From Actinomyces sp. Marseille-P3109 (GTDB lineage: Bacteria; Actinomycetota; Actinomycetes; Actinomycetales; Actinomycetaceae): a stretch of 64,000 bases of DNA. Numbering within the stretch: position 1 is the first letter of the stretch; each line of letters opens with the position of its first letter. Under the pieces are notes generated by a model. It did not search any database, was not told the DNA's origin, and saw nothing but the letters and a program-made list of their open reading frames with translations. Below are positions 42,103 through 50,031 of the stretch, in pieces. The stretch is from positions 391,941-455,940 of the forward strand of contig NZ_OOHN01000008.1 of NCBI RefSeq assembly GCF_900323545.1. Reading direction: 5' to 3'. The position numbers and the translations under genes were made by a program.

Positions 42103-43212
42103 TCAGTCCTGTTCGTCGACCGGGAAGCGCACCCCCACCTGACGGCGAGCCTCCTCCAGTACAGCTATCGCCGCCACCGAGCTGCTCAGCGGGTGAAGAT
42201 CGGACTCGCGCGCTCCGGCGCGCACCAGGCGGCAGACCTCGGCCAACTCGTAGGCGAGCTGGTGGCCGGGCCGCTGCGCCGTGCGCTCAACCGACAGGTC
42301 CTCATGCGCCTGCCTATCCTCACCTGCGCTCCTGTCTGCCGCCGGCCCGCGCAGCTCGATGCGCTCGGGCCACTGGCAGTCGTCGATGCTCAGCACGTCG
42401 TGGTCCGCAGCAAAGGTCGACTCCGTCCCCGGGGAGGTCTTGGAGTGCAGGCAGACGACCTCCAGCCCTTCGTACTCACCGGAGTCGTAGGACAGGACGA
42501 CCGTGCCCCGCACGTCGACGCCGGAGTCGAGGAGCACTCCCGTGGCCGTCACCCGGTCCGGCTTCCCGAAGAGGTGAATAGCCAGGCTGACGGGGTAGAT
42601 CCCCAGGTCCATGAGGGAGCCGCCGCCCAGCGCCGGATCGAAGGCCGGTGGCAGGGAGCCGGCCCGGTAGGTCTCCATCCGGGAGGAGAACTGCTCCTTG
42701 GACAGCACCACCCGATGCAGCCGGTCCAGGCGCCCCAGTGCCTCGCGCACCTGCGCCACCCCGGGCTCGAAGGCGGAGAGCCACCCCTCCATGAGGAAGC
42801 GATCGGCCCGCCCGGCTGCGTCCACCATTGCGCGAGCCTGGCCAGTCGTCAGCGCGAAGGGCTTCTCCACCAGGACGTGGAAACCGGCCTCCAGCGCCGT
42901 GATCGCATGCTCCGCGTGCAGGGAGTTGGGGGAGCCCACGTAGACGACGTCGATCGGGTTCGCCGAGCCCGGGCCGTGGGCGGCGAGCATCTCCTCGAGC
43001 GATGCGCGGGAATGTGGGATTCGGTGCTCCTCGGCGAAGGCGACGGCGCGCTCGCGGCGAGCGGAGGTGACGGCCACGATCTGGGCGGCCGGCTCGCGGG
43101 CGACCGCCTCGGCGAACCAGCGCGCGATGAAACCGGCCCCGATCACCCCGAAACGGACCGGGGCGTCGTCAGGACCAGGCGCGGTGTCTGTCGTGTGGCT
43201 CAGGTCGCTCAT
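42103..43212 (-). CDS. Gfo/Idh/MocA-family oxidoreductase
   Basis: 369 residues from the ATG at 43212. The Rossmann motif FGVIGAGFIARWFAEAV opens the NAD(P)-binding domain and VEKPFALT supplies the conserved EKP Lys. The C-terminal substrate domain includes GGGSLMDLGIYPVSLA, typical of sugar or inositol dehydrogenases. The substrate is unknown. It is divergent from the PHP gene, with only 36 bp between start codons. Confidence 0.88.
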   Translation of the reverse strand: MSDLSHTTDTAPGPDDAPVRFGVIGAGFIARWFAEAVAREPAAQIVAVTSARRERAVAFAEEHRIPHSRASLEEMLAAHGPGSANPIDVVYVGSPNSLHAEHAITALEAGFHVLVEKPFALTTGQARAMVDAAGRADRFLMEGWLSAFEPGVAQVREALGRLDRLHRVVLSKEQFSSRMETYRAGSLPPAFDPALGGGSLMDLGIYPVSLAIHLFGKPDRVTATGVLLDSGVDVRGTVVLSYDSGEYEGLEVVCLHSKTSPGTESTFAADHDVLSIDDCQWPERIELRGPAADRSAGEDRQAHEDLSVERTAQRPGHQLAYELAEVCRLVRAGARESDLHPLSSSVAAIAVLEEARRQVGVRFPVDEQD

Positions 43213-43236
43213 GTCGTCCAGTCTCGCACGCCTCCC

Positions 43237-43242
43237 TACACT
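43237..43242 (+). promoter_or_regulatory. -10 box TACACT of PHP gene
   Basis: TACACT ends 6 nt before the GTG start at 43249 within the 36-bp gap to the divergent oxidoreductase. Leaderless initiation predicted. Confidence 0.55.
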
Positions 43243-43248
43243 GTCCCA

Positions 43249-44094
43249 GTGCGCATCGACCCCCACACCCACTCGGCCCGCTCCGACGGCACCGACTCAC
43301 CCGCCGAGCTCATGGCCCAGGCTGCCAGGGCCGGTCTTGACGTTGTCGGGCTGACCGACCACGACACCATGGCCGGCTGGGACGAGGCGGCCTCGGCGGT
43401 CTCCGCCACCGGTGTCGCCCTCCTGCGCGGAACCGAGATCTCCTGCGCCGCCAACGGCATCACCCTCCACCTGCTGTCCTACCTGCACCGGGGTGATGAC
43501 CCGGCCCTGGGTGAGGCCTTCGCCCGCACCCGCACCTCGCGGGACACCCGCGCCCAGCGGATGGTCGAGCGCCTCAGCGAGGACTACCCGATCACCTGGG
43601 AGGACGTCGTCACCCAGTCCTCCGGCGCCCACACGATCGGTCGGCCCCACATCGCTGACGCCCTCGTCGCTGCCGGGTCATTCCCCGAGCGCAACGCGGT
43701 CTTCGCCGGGCCGCTGGCCACCGGCTCCCCCTACTACGTCGTTCACTGGGCGCTGGACCCGGTCGAGGCCTGCCGCTTGGTTCGCGCTGCCGGCGGGGTC
43801 CCCGTGGCCGCGCACCCGCGCGCCTCCTCCCGCCAGCGCCGCCTCGTGCCCGACGAGGTCTTCGCCGAGATGGCCGAGGCCGGACTGGCGGCCCTCGAGA
43901 TGAACCACCGTGACCACGGGTCCGAGCAGCGCGAGCAGGTCCGCCTCCTGGCCCGCAACCTGGGCCTGGGGCTGTCGGGGGCCTCGGACTACCACGGCGC
44001 CGGAAAGCCCAACCGGCTGGGGGAGAACCTCATGCCTCCCGAGCTCCTGGAGCGGATCGTCGACGAGGGAGCCCTCGACCTCATCACTGCCTGA
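43249..44094 (+). CDS. PHP-domain phosphoesterase
   Basis: 281 residues. The PHP metal motifs are complete and in order: DPHTHSARSDG, GLTDHDT, a conserved Glu in RGTEISC, HPRASS, EMNHRDH and ASDYHG. This layout matches the YciV/RNase AM (3',5'-nucleoside bisphosphate phosphatase) group. It probably hydrolyses pAp or RNA 5' ends; the exact substrate is inferred. The GTG start has no ribosome-binding site and lies 6 nt from a TACACT box. Confidence 0.88.
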   Translation: MRIDPHTHSARSDGTDSPAELMAQAARAGLDVVGLTDHDTMAGWDEAASAVSATGVALLRGTEISCAANGITLHLLSYLHRGDDPALGEAFARTRTSRDTRAQRMVERLSEDYPITWEDVVTQSSGAHTIGRPHIADALVAAGSFPERNAVFAGPLATGSPYYVVHWALDPVEACRLVRAAGGVPVAAHPRASSRQRRLVPDEVFAEMAEAGLAALEMNHRDHGSEQREQVRLLARNLGLGLSGASDYHGAGKPNRLGENLMPPELLERIVDEGALDLITA

Positions 44095-44116
44095 CTCCCG
44101 GTGATAGAAAGACGCT

Positions 44117-44743
44117 ATGCAGTCCGTCTTCGAGCCCACGGTCTTCGCCACGACCTTCATGACGCTCCTGGTCATCCAGGACCCCCTGGGCGCCATCCCG
44201 ATCTTTCTGTCCCTGACCTCGAGGCAGACTCCCCCCGAGCGCGCCGCCTCCGCCCGCCAGGCCACATTCGTCTCCTTCGGCGTCATCGTCCTGTTCGCGG
44301 TCTTCGGTCGCTACATCCTCAAGTTCCTGGGCATCTCCGTGCCCGCCCTTCAGGTGGCCGGTGGGCTGCTCCTACTTCTGGTGGCCCTCGAGCTGCTGAC
44401 CGACAAGGCCGATGAGAGCCCCGACCCCGACGCTGTCACCTCCAACGCGGCCCTCGTCCCCCTGGGCACGCCCCTGCTGGCGGGCCCGGGAGCGATCGTC
44501 GCGGCCATGGTCGCGGTGGACGCCACCGGCGGCGGCGTGGCCGGATGGGTCTCCGTGACGGCGGCGATCATCGCCACACACATCGCCATCTGGGTCGCGC
44601 TGCGCTTCTCCCTGGGGCTCAACCGGGTGCTGGGGACCTCCGGCATCCGGATCCTCACTCGGGTCATGGGACTGCTGCTGGCGGCGATCGCCGTCCAGAT
44701 CATGGCCGACGGCGTCTTCGCCTTCCTGGCGACCCGCCTCTAG
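44117..44743 (+). CDS. MarC-family membrane protein
   Basis: 208 residues with six hydrophobic segments. LLVIQDPLGAIPIFLSLT near the start and VPLGTPLLAGPGAIVAAM in the middle are the conserved MarC blocks. Despite its name, the family has no proven role in antibiotic resistance. It follows the PHP gene by 22 nt on the same strand and is convergent with the DEAD-box helicase. Confidence 0.88.
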   Translation: MQSVFEPTVFATTFMTLLVIQDPLGAIPIFLSLTSRQTPPERAASARQATFVSFGVIVLFAVFGRYILKFLGISVPALQVAGGLLLLLVALELLTDKADESPDPDAVTSNAALVPLGTPLLAGPGAIVAAMVAVDATGGGVAGWVSVTAAIIATHIAIWVALRFSLGLNRVLGTSGIRILTRVMGLLLAAIAVQIMADGVFAFLATRL

Positions 44744-44769
44744 CCCCGGCTCGCCGTCGCCGGTCCGAC

Positions 44770-46443
44770 CTACTCGCCGGTCGCCCCGTCGACAGGGCGA
44801 CCACCTCGAGTGCGCTTGCGGGTGCGCTTACGACGCGGTGCCGCCTCGCCCTCGGCCGAGCGTCGGGAGCGGGAGCGCTCGCCGCGCTTGGTGTCCCTGC
44901 CGCCGCGACCCCGACCGCGGTCATCGCGTCCACCGCGCCCGCCCTGCCGCCCGGACTGTTTGCGGGCGCGCTTGCCGGTCTCGCCCAGGTCCTCGATCTC
45001 CTCGGCGTCCAGGCCCTCCAGGGTGCGCTTGTGGCGGGGGAGGCGGCCGGTGACTCTCTCGGGGATGGACAGGTCGGCGAAGAGGTGCTCGCTGGTGTGG
45101 TAGGTCTCCACCGGCTCCTCGATGGGTAGGCCCAGGGCCTTGGCGATGATCCGCCAGCGCGGCACGTCGTCCCAGTCCACGAAGGTGACCGCCGTACCTG
45201 AGTTGCCCGCGCGGCCGGTGCGCCCGATGCGGTGGACGTAGATCTTCTCGTCCTCCGGGCACTGGTAGTTGATGACGTGGGTGACGTCATCGACGTCGAT
45301 ACCGCGGGCGGCCACATCGGTGGCCACGAGCACGTCCACCTTGCCGTTGCGGAAGGCGCGCAGTGCCTGCTCCCGTGCCCCCTGGCCGAGGTCTCCGTGG
45401 AGAGCCGCGGTGGCGAAGCCGCGTGCGCGCAGGTCGTCGGCCACCCGGGCCGCGGTGCGCTTGGTACGCGCGAAGATGATCGTGCGTCCGCGCCCCTCGG
45501 CCTGCAGGATCCGGGCGACGACCTCCACCTTGTTCATCGAGTGGGTGCGGTAGACGACCTGCTGAACGGTCTGGACGGTCATACCCTCATCACCCGGGTC
45601 CTGGGCGCGGATGTGGGTCGGGCGGGTCATGTAGCGGCGCGCCAGGGCGACCACGGCGCCGGGCATCGTGGCGCTGAACAGCATCGTGTGCCGGTCTCCC
45701 CGGGTGCGGGCCAGGATCTTCTCCACGTCCGGAAGGAAGCCCAGGTCCAGCATCTCGTCGGCCTCGTCCAGGACGACGGTGGTCACGTGGGCCAGGTCCA
45801 GCACGCCGCGGTCCATGAGATCGATGAGGCGGCCGGGGGTTCCCACGACCACCTCGGCGCCCCGCTCGAGGTCCTCGATCTGGGGCTCGTAGGCGCGTCC
45901 CCCGTAGACCTGGACGATGCGCACGGTGCGCTTGGCGGCTGCGGTGGACAGCTCCTCGGCGACCTGCTTGGCGAGCTCGCGGGTGGGCAGGATGACCAAG
46001 CCCTGCGGACTGCCGGAGGCGGGGTCCTCGTCCCATCCCTCCTCCCCGGGGCCCAGGGTGTCCATGAGCAGCGGGATGCCGAAGCCCAGGGTCTTGCCGG
46101 TACCGGTCTTGGCCTGACCGATGATGTCCTGCCCCTCCAGGGCCACCGGCAGGGTGAGCGCCTGGATGGGGAAGGGGTGGGTGATGCCTGTGGCGGCCAG
46201 GGCCTCACAGATCTCCGGCTCGACGCCGAAGTCGGCGAAGGTCTTGCGGGTCAGGTCGGTCCGGTCCCCCTCATCGGTGATGTCGGGAGTGGCCTCGTCC
46301 AGGACGGGGGCGTGGGCGCCGGCCGTCTCGATGATCCCGGACGTGGCGGTAGGGGTGGAGTCGGCGCCGTGGGTGGTGGTCTGCTCATTTGTGGAGTTGC
46401 TGGTGGGCTCGACGTCGTCGGCCCCGTGCTGCTCGTTGGTCAC
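44770..46443 (-). CDS. DEAD-box ATP-dependent RNA helicase
   Basis: 557 residues from the GTG at 46443, with AAGGAAC upstream. The helicase motifs are in order: FPIQALTLP (Q motif), AKTGTGKT (Walker A), PTRELAKQ, LDEADEMLDLGF (DEAD), SAT, TDVAARGIDVD and HRIGRTGRAG. The C-terminal tail is rich in Arg/Gly and Lys (RGRGGRD, RRKRTRKRTRGGR), as in RhlE/DeaD-type helicases that bind structured RNA during ribosome assembly or cold shock. The N-terminal 60 residues are acidic and disordered. It is divergent from the ferritin-like gene, as Rv3211 and Rv3210c are in M. tuberculosis. Confidence 0.93.
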   Translation of the reverse strand: MTNEQHGADDVEPTSNSTNEQTTTHGADSTPTATSGIIETAGAHAPVLDEATPDITDEGDRTDLTRKTFADFGVEPEICEALAATGITHPFPIQALTLPVALEGQDIIGQAKTGTGKTLGFGIPLLMDTLGPGEEGWDEDPASGSPQGLVILPTRELAKQVAEELSTAAAKRTVRIVQVYGGRAYEPQIEDLERGAEVVVGTPGRLIDLMDRGVLDLAHVTTVVLDEADEMLDLGFLPDVEKILARTRGDRHTMLFSATMPGAVVALARRYMTRPTHIRAQDPGDEGMTVQTVQQVVYRTHSMNKVEVVARILQAEGRGRTIIFARTKRTAARVADDLRARGFATAALHGDLGQGAREQALRAFRNGKVDVLVATDVAARGIDVDDVTHVINYQCPEDEKIYVHRIGRTGRAGNSGTAVTFVDWDDVPRWRIIAKALGLPIEEPVETYHTSEHLFADLSIPERVTGRLPRHKRTLEGLDAEEIEDLGETGKRARKQSGRQGGRGGRDDRGRGRGGRDTKRGERSRSRRSAEGEAAPRRKRTRKRTRGGRPVDGATGE

Positions 46444-46703
46444 GAGGTTCCTTGTCTTCTGGTCAGGTTGTTCCGGTCCGGCGCGGTTGTCGCTCGCGCG
46501 CACAGCGAAGTGCGCTGCGTGGGCGCTGGCGCCGTCGGGGTGGCAGCCGATCGCGAGTCATATCTGAGTCCATCTGACGACCGGGCAACCGTGGACGCCG
46601 TCAGCGTAGCGGGAAAACGCTCCGATGGCGTCCCTGGGCGGTGAAAACGTGCCATGGGCGTGGCTGATGTCACGGCGTCGCGTCGTGGCGGGGAGGACCT
46701 GGC

Positions 46704-46709
46704 TACGAT
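46704..46709 (+). promoter_or_regulatory. -10 box TACGAT of ferritin-like gene
   Basis: TACGAT ends 7 nt before the ATG at 46717; the spacer TGGGGCC holds no usable ribosome-binding site. Leaderless initiation predicted. Confidence 0.5.
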
Positions 46710-46716
46710 TGGGGCC

Positions 46717-47385
46717 ATGACCCAGATGCCGACGCCGTCACCGCAACCCAGCGCCCCCACGCCGATGCAGGTCGGTCCCCACGAGCTCTCCGTCGTCGGC
46801 GTTGTCGCCATCTCCCGGACGGCGGCATGCACGCGCTACGCCAAGGACGCCGACCGTGCCCCGCAGATGCGCGCCCGGGTCGAGCTGCTGCGCATGAGCG
46901 CCTGGCAGGTGTCTTCCTTCGACCGGGTTGTGGCTCTGGCGTCGGCGCACGGCATCGACGCGGCCGGGGCGGCTGAGCGATTCACGGACGTCCTCGGCGA
47001 CTTCGACGAGCGCCTGCGCCCCCTGGACTGGGCCGAGCGCCTGGTCAAGACCTATATCGCCTTTGGACTGCTCATCGACTTCGGCATGGCGCTGAGTGAC
47101 TCGCTGGCCGAGCCTCTGCGCAGCGGACTCATCGACGAGCTGAGTCAGGACCCGATCGGTTCCTACGCCATCGCCGAGATGGAGGGCGTCATCGCCGCTG
47201 ACCCGCAGCTGGCCGCGCGTCTGGGCCTGTGGGGAAGGCGCGTCGTCGGGGAGGAGATCGGAACTTTCAAGAGGCTGCTCGCCCAGTTCCCCGAGCTGCT
47301 CGGAACCACCGCCCCCGAGATCCTTCACACGGTCCTGTCCCAGGGGGCTGTGTCGCGAATGAAGGGGCTGGGTCTGAGGGTTTAG
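46717..47385 (+). CDS. Ferritin-like fold protein
   Basis: 222 residues, mostly helical. The segments QMRARVELLRMSAWQVSSFDRVVALASAHG and LVKTYIAFGLLIDFGMALSDSL match actinobacterial proteins annotated as ferritin-like or tRNA hydroxylase-like. However, the classical ExxH di-iron motifs are not obvious to me, so a catalytic role is doubtful. Conserved placement beside the DEAD-box helicase gene suggests a link to RNA metabolism. Function unknown. Confidence 0.7.
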   Translation: MTQMPTPSPQPSAPTPMQVGPHELSVVGVVAISRTAACTRYAKDADRAPQMRARVELLRMSAWQVSSFDRVVALASAHGIDAAGAAERFTDVLGDFDERLRPLDWAERLVKTYIAFGLLIDFGMALSDSLAEPLRSGLIDELSQDPIGSYAIAEMEGVIAADPQLAARLGLWGRRVVGEEIGTFKRLLAQFPELLGTTAPEILHTVLSQGAVSRMKGLGLRV

Positions 47386-47538
47386 CGACAGCGGGTTTTT
47401 AGGTGAGGTATCTAACACCAAAAGTGCTGCCCGTGTCGGCGGCGTGACATGACCGGGGTGCTGCCGGGTAAAGTATCGGCAACCAAGCCCTATGACCCGC
47501 CTCGAGAACCCGCGGTTCTTGACGCTGAAGGAGTTCCC
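47386..47538 (+). promoter_or_regulatory. Promoter and leader of surface-protein operon
   Basis: TGACAT (47445-47450) and TAAAGT (47469-47474) form a possible promoter with an 18-bp spacer. The leader includes a small GAACCCGCGGTTC hairpin about 20 nt before the GAAGGAG ribosome-binding site. Confidence 0.4.
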
Positions 47539-48189
47539 ATGAAGCGAAGCGTGTGGATGGCCGCGTCCGCTGCAGTTGCCCTGTCCGTTGTTCCCGTTGG
47601 AGCGGCTGCCGCCGAGTCGGACCCCGCGCCGGCGGCCGAGCAGGCGGCGCCGCAGGCCGGTGACGCCAAGGCCGAGTCTCCCGCGAACCCGGAGCCCAAG
47701 ACACCTGCCCCCGCCGTCCCTGACCCCGCAGGTGACAAGCCCGCTCCCGCTCCGGCCCCTGCTCCGGTCTCGGCTCCCGGTGACGATGCCGGCAAGGCTG
47801 ACAAGGCTGACCAGCAGGCGCCGGGCGCCGACAACGCCGCCGCGCAGCAGAACAAGCCGGCGGCTCCGGCCGAGCAGGGCCAGGAGGAGCAGGGCGACCC
47901 CACCGGCTCGGCCGGCTCTGAAAGCGCTCCTGAGCAGCAGGCGCTGCAGGCTGAGGCGCCCCAGGAGTCATCCGAGGAGGCTCCCGCCGCGCCCGAGGTC
48001 TCTGCCGATCAGGGGTCTGCCTCGGCGCCGCGTGAGCAGGCCGCCGCTCCCCGCCAGGGCGGCACGTCCAGCGCTGGCCGCCCCGCTCTGGCGCAGACCG
48101 GTGCGGGTACGACCGCGGCCTGGGTGGCTCTAGGGACTGGTGCCACGGGTGCAGCCATGCTCATGGCACGCCGTCGGCTGAGCTACTGA
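47539..48189 (+). CDS. Ala/Pro-rich surface protein with LAQTG anchor
   Basis: 216 residues from an ATG with GAAGGAG 6 nt upstream. A signal peptide (MKRSVWMAASAAVALSVVPVGAAAA) is followed by about 150 residues of low-complexity Ala/Pro/Gln/Glu sequence with no hydrophobic core. The end has ALAQTGAG, a hydrophobic segment and the basic tail MARRRLSY. LAxTG is the motif preferred by class E sortases of high-GC Gram-positives. It is probably an extended cell-wall stalk or spacer protein; no adhesive domain is visible. The next gene follows by 39 nt. Confidence 0.75.
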   Translation: MKRSVWMAASAAVALSVVPVGAAAAESDPAPAAEQAAPQAGDAKAESPANPEPKTPAPAVPDPAGDKPAPAPAPAPVSAPGDDAGKADKADQQAPGADNAAAQQNKPAAPAEQGQEEQGDPTGSAGSESAPEQQALQAEAPQESSEEAPAAPEVSADQGSASAPREQAAAPRQGGTSSAGRPALAQTGAGTTAAWVALGTGATGAAMLMARRRLSY

Positions 48190-48228
48190 CGCATATTCGT
48201 TTCTTCACGTTGAGAAGAGGTCTGGCTC

Positions 48229-49428
48229 ATGGATGACCGGATGCTCGACGGGGACAGGGTGCTGTGGTTCATCGGCGGCAGTCCCGAACGTGCTCGGGAG
48301 GCGCTCGCCGCCGGACGCGCCTGGACGCCCGAGCAGCGTGCACAGCTCGAGCAGATCGCTTCGTCAGCCGGGTACCCCCCTCAGTCCGCTGACTACTCTC
48401 CGCCTGTGCAGGCACAGTCCCCTGCCCAGTCGTACGGGGTCCCGGGAGGCGTCTTCGCCCCGGACGGCGGCTACGGCGGCTACTCCACTGACTCTGGTGC
48501 TGACTACGGTGCTCCCCAGGCTCCTCAGACTCCCCAGGTCCAGGCTCAGCCGTATGTCGAAGAGCCGCCTCAGCCGCAGATGGTCACCCCGACACAGCCC
48601 CAGCCGCAGGGCTTCCGCCTCCAGCCGCTGCCTGCCGTGACCGAGACGCAGCCGGACCAGGGCGTCGTCCAGCGCTCGGACGGCGTCCCGCGCCGTGGTT
48701 GGGTCCTGCCGGTGGTCGCCGTCGGCGTTCTTGTGGTCGGCCTGGTTGGAGGCGCTCTAGGAGGGCACTGGCTCTGGCCCGGCAAGGAGTCGGCGGCCCA
48801 CGCCCCGTCGGCCGCCGCCCCTGCCGCCACGACGCCGACGTCGCTGCGCGCTGGTAGCGGTTCCTTCGTATGCTCCTCGAACGGCACCGGAGTCTCGTGC
48901 TGGGGCGCCGATGCGCAGGCCAACACCCAGGGGGCGCGCGTCTCGCCGACTGCGGTTCCGGGGCTCGAGAAGGTCAAGATCTCCGCGCTGAGCGTGGGCA
49001 AGGGCTTCGCCGTGGCCGTGGACGACTCGGGCACCGTATATGCCTGGGGGGCCAATGAGGTCGGACAGCTCGGCAAGAAGACCGACGAGGCGCTCGTCAA
49101 CCAGGCTCTCCAGGTCGGTAAGCTCCCGGCCGCTCCCAGTGAGCTCGTCTCCGGCTACGAGCACACCTGTGCGCTGACCCAGGGAACTGTGTGGTGCTTC
49201 GGCTCCAATCGCTACGGCCAGGTCGACGGCACCGTCTCCGACACCCCGTCCGGACTGGTGCAGGTTGACAAGGTCGAGGGCGCGAACCGAATCGGGACGT
49301 CGGGCTATGACACCTGGGCCACGGTCGACAAGGGGACCTGGACCTGGGGGAACAACTCCTGGGGTCAGGCCGACCCTTCGCAGAGCGTCGTCAACGTGGC
49401 CCCGACTCTCATTCCTGCGGACAGCTGA
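48229..49428 (+). CDS. Membrane-anchored RCC1-repeat protein
   Basis: 399 residues. The cytoplasmic N-terminus starts with a short helical segment (RVLWFIGGSPERAREALAAGRAWTPEQRAQLEQI) and continues as a Pro/Gln/Tyr-rich tail. One membrane helix follows (about 157-181, GWVLPVVAVGVLVVGLVGGAL). The outer part (about 215-399) has RCC1-type repeats: VSCWGADAQ, VYAWGANEVGQLG, VWCFGSNRYGQV and WTWGNNSWGQ. Only about four to five blades fit, fewer than the seven of a full propeller. The role is unknown; it is probably surface recognition. GAGAAGAGG precedes the ATG. It is probably cotranscribed with the LAQTG gene. Confidence 0.78.
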   Translation: MDDRMLDGDRVLWFIGGSPERAREALAAGRAWTPEQRAQLEQIASSAGYPPQSADYSPPVQAQSPAQSYGVPGGVFAPDGGYGGYSTDSGADYGAPQAPQTPQVQAQPYVEEPPQPQMVTPTQPQPQGFRLQPLPAVTETQPDQGVVQRSDGVPRRGWVLPVVAVGVLVVGLVGGALGGHWLWPGKESAAHAPSAAAPAATTPTSLRAGSGSFVCSSNGTGVSCWGADAQANTQGARVSPTAVPGLEKVKISALSVGKGFAVAVDDSGTVYAWGANEVGQLGKKTDEALVNQALQVGKLPAAPSELVSGYEHTCALTQGTVWCFGSNRYGQVDGTVSDTPSGLVQVDKVEGANRIGTSGYDTWATVDKGTWTWGNNSWGQADPSQSVVNVAPTLIPADS

Positions 49429-49478
49429 TGCCGGCTCGCCAGGGCTGAACCACATCCCAGAGGCATTCCGCCGGTCGC

Positions 49479-49519
49479 GGCAGGAGCTCAGCCCCTTCTG
49501 AAGGGGCTGGGCTCCTGCC
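49479..49519 (+). terminator. Strong terminator, RCC1 gene / csbD-type gene
   Basis: A 19-bp stem with one mismatch: GGCAGGAGCTCAGCCCCTT at 49479-49497 pairs with the segment 49501-49519, loop CTG. It lies between convergent genes. Confidence 0.85.
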
Positions 49520-49540
49520 GGTTCTCAGTGGCGAGATGTT

Positions 49541-49729
49541 CTACTTGTCGCCCTTGAGGCGGTCGACCGCGCCCTTGATGGCGTCCTTGGCGTCCTCTGC
49601 GACCTCCTTGACCTTGCCCTCGGCGTGCTGAAGCTTGCCCTCGGTCTCGGTCTCCTTGTTGCCAGTGACCTTGCCTGCGGTCTCCTTGGCCTTGCCGGCG
49701 ATCCTGTCGAAGGTTCCGTTGTCGCTCAT
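49541..49729 (-). CDS. CsbD-family stress protein
   Basis: 62 residues from the ATG at 49729 with AAGGAAC upstream. It has the usual CsbD pattern of Lys/Glu/Ala-rich heptads: FDRIAGKAKETAGKVTG, TEGKLQHAEGKVKEVAED and AIKGAVDRLKGDK. CsbD-like proteins are abundant, small, hydrophilic proteins induced in stationary phase or general stress. Their molecular role is not established. Confidence 0.9.
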   Translation of the reverse strand: MSDNGTFDRIAGKAKETAGKVTGNKETETEGKLQHAEGKVKEVAEDAKDAIKGAVDRLKGDK

Positions 49730-50031
49730 GAGAGTTCCTTTCCGTGGTGAGTCTCCTGAGGTGGAGACATGGTGGACATCCCGACCATACAGGCTGTCGC
49801 CTGGGACGCCACTCAATATCTAATGCGAACTACTATGGAAGTCCTGTGTAATGTATGACTTTCTTATTTTCTGAGGTGGGGCTTCGCAGCAAGACTCTTG
49901 ACTGAGACTGCTGGGCTGTCGGGGCCGTACACTCCACCGTGAACGCCTGACCATGTCCAGTGCCGTTCCCCCGTTCAGTGCCTCATCTCCTCCCGAAGGC
50001 GCCCCGATTCCGACACCGAGGTCGATTAACC
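49730..50031. other. Divergent intergenic region
   Basis: About 300 bp between the leftward CsbD gene and the rightward NCS1 permease gene. The middle (about 49815-49880) is relatively AT-rich and probably holds both promoters. No ORF or riboswitch-like structure is apparent. Confidence 0.4.

Noticed and set aside
49815..50031. Purine riboswitch upstream of the NCS1 permease
   Set aside because: No three-way-junction core or conserved loop sequences could be found; this location was considered only because of the downstream genes.
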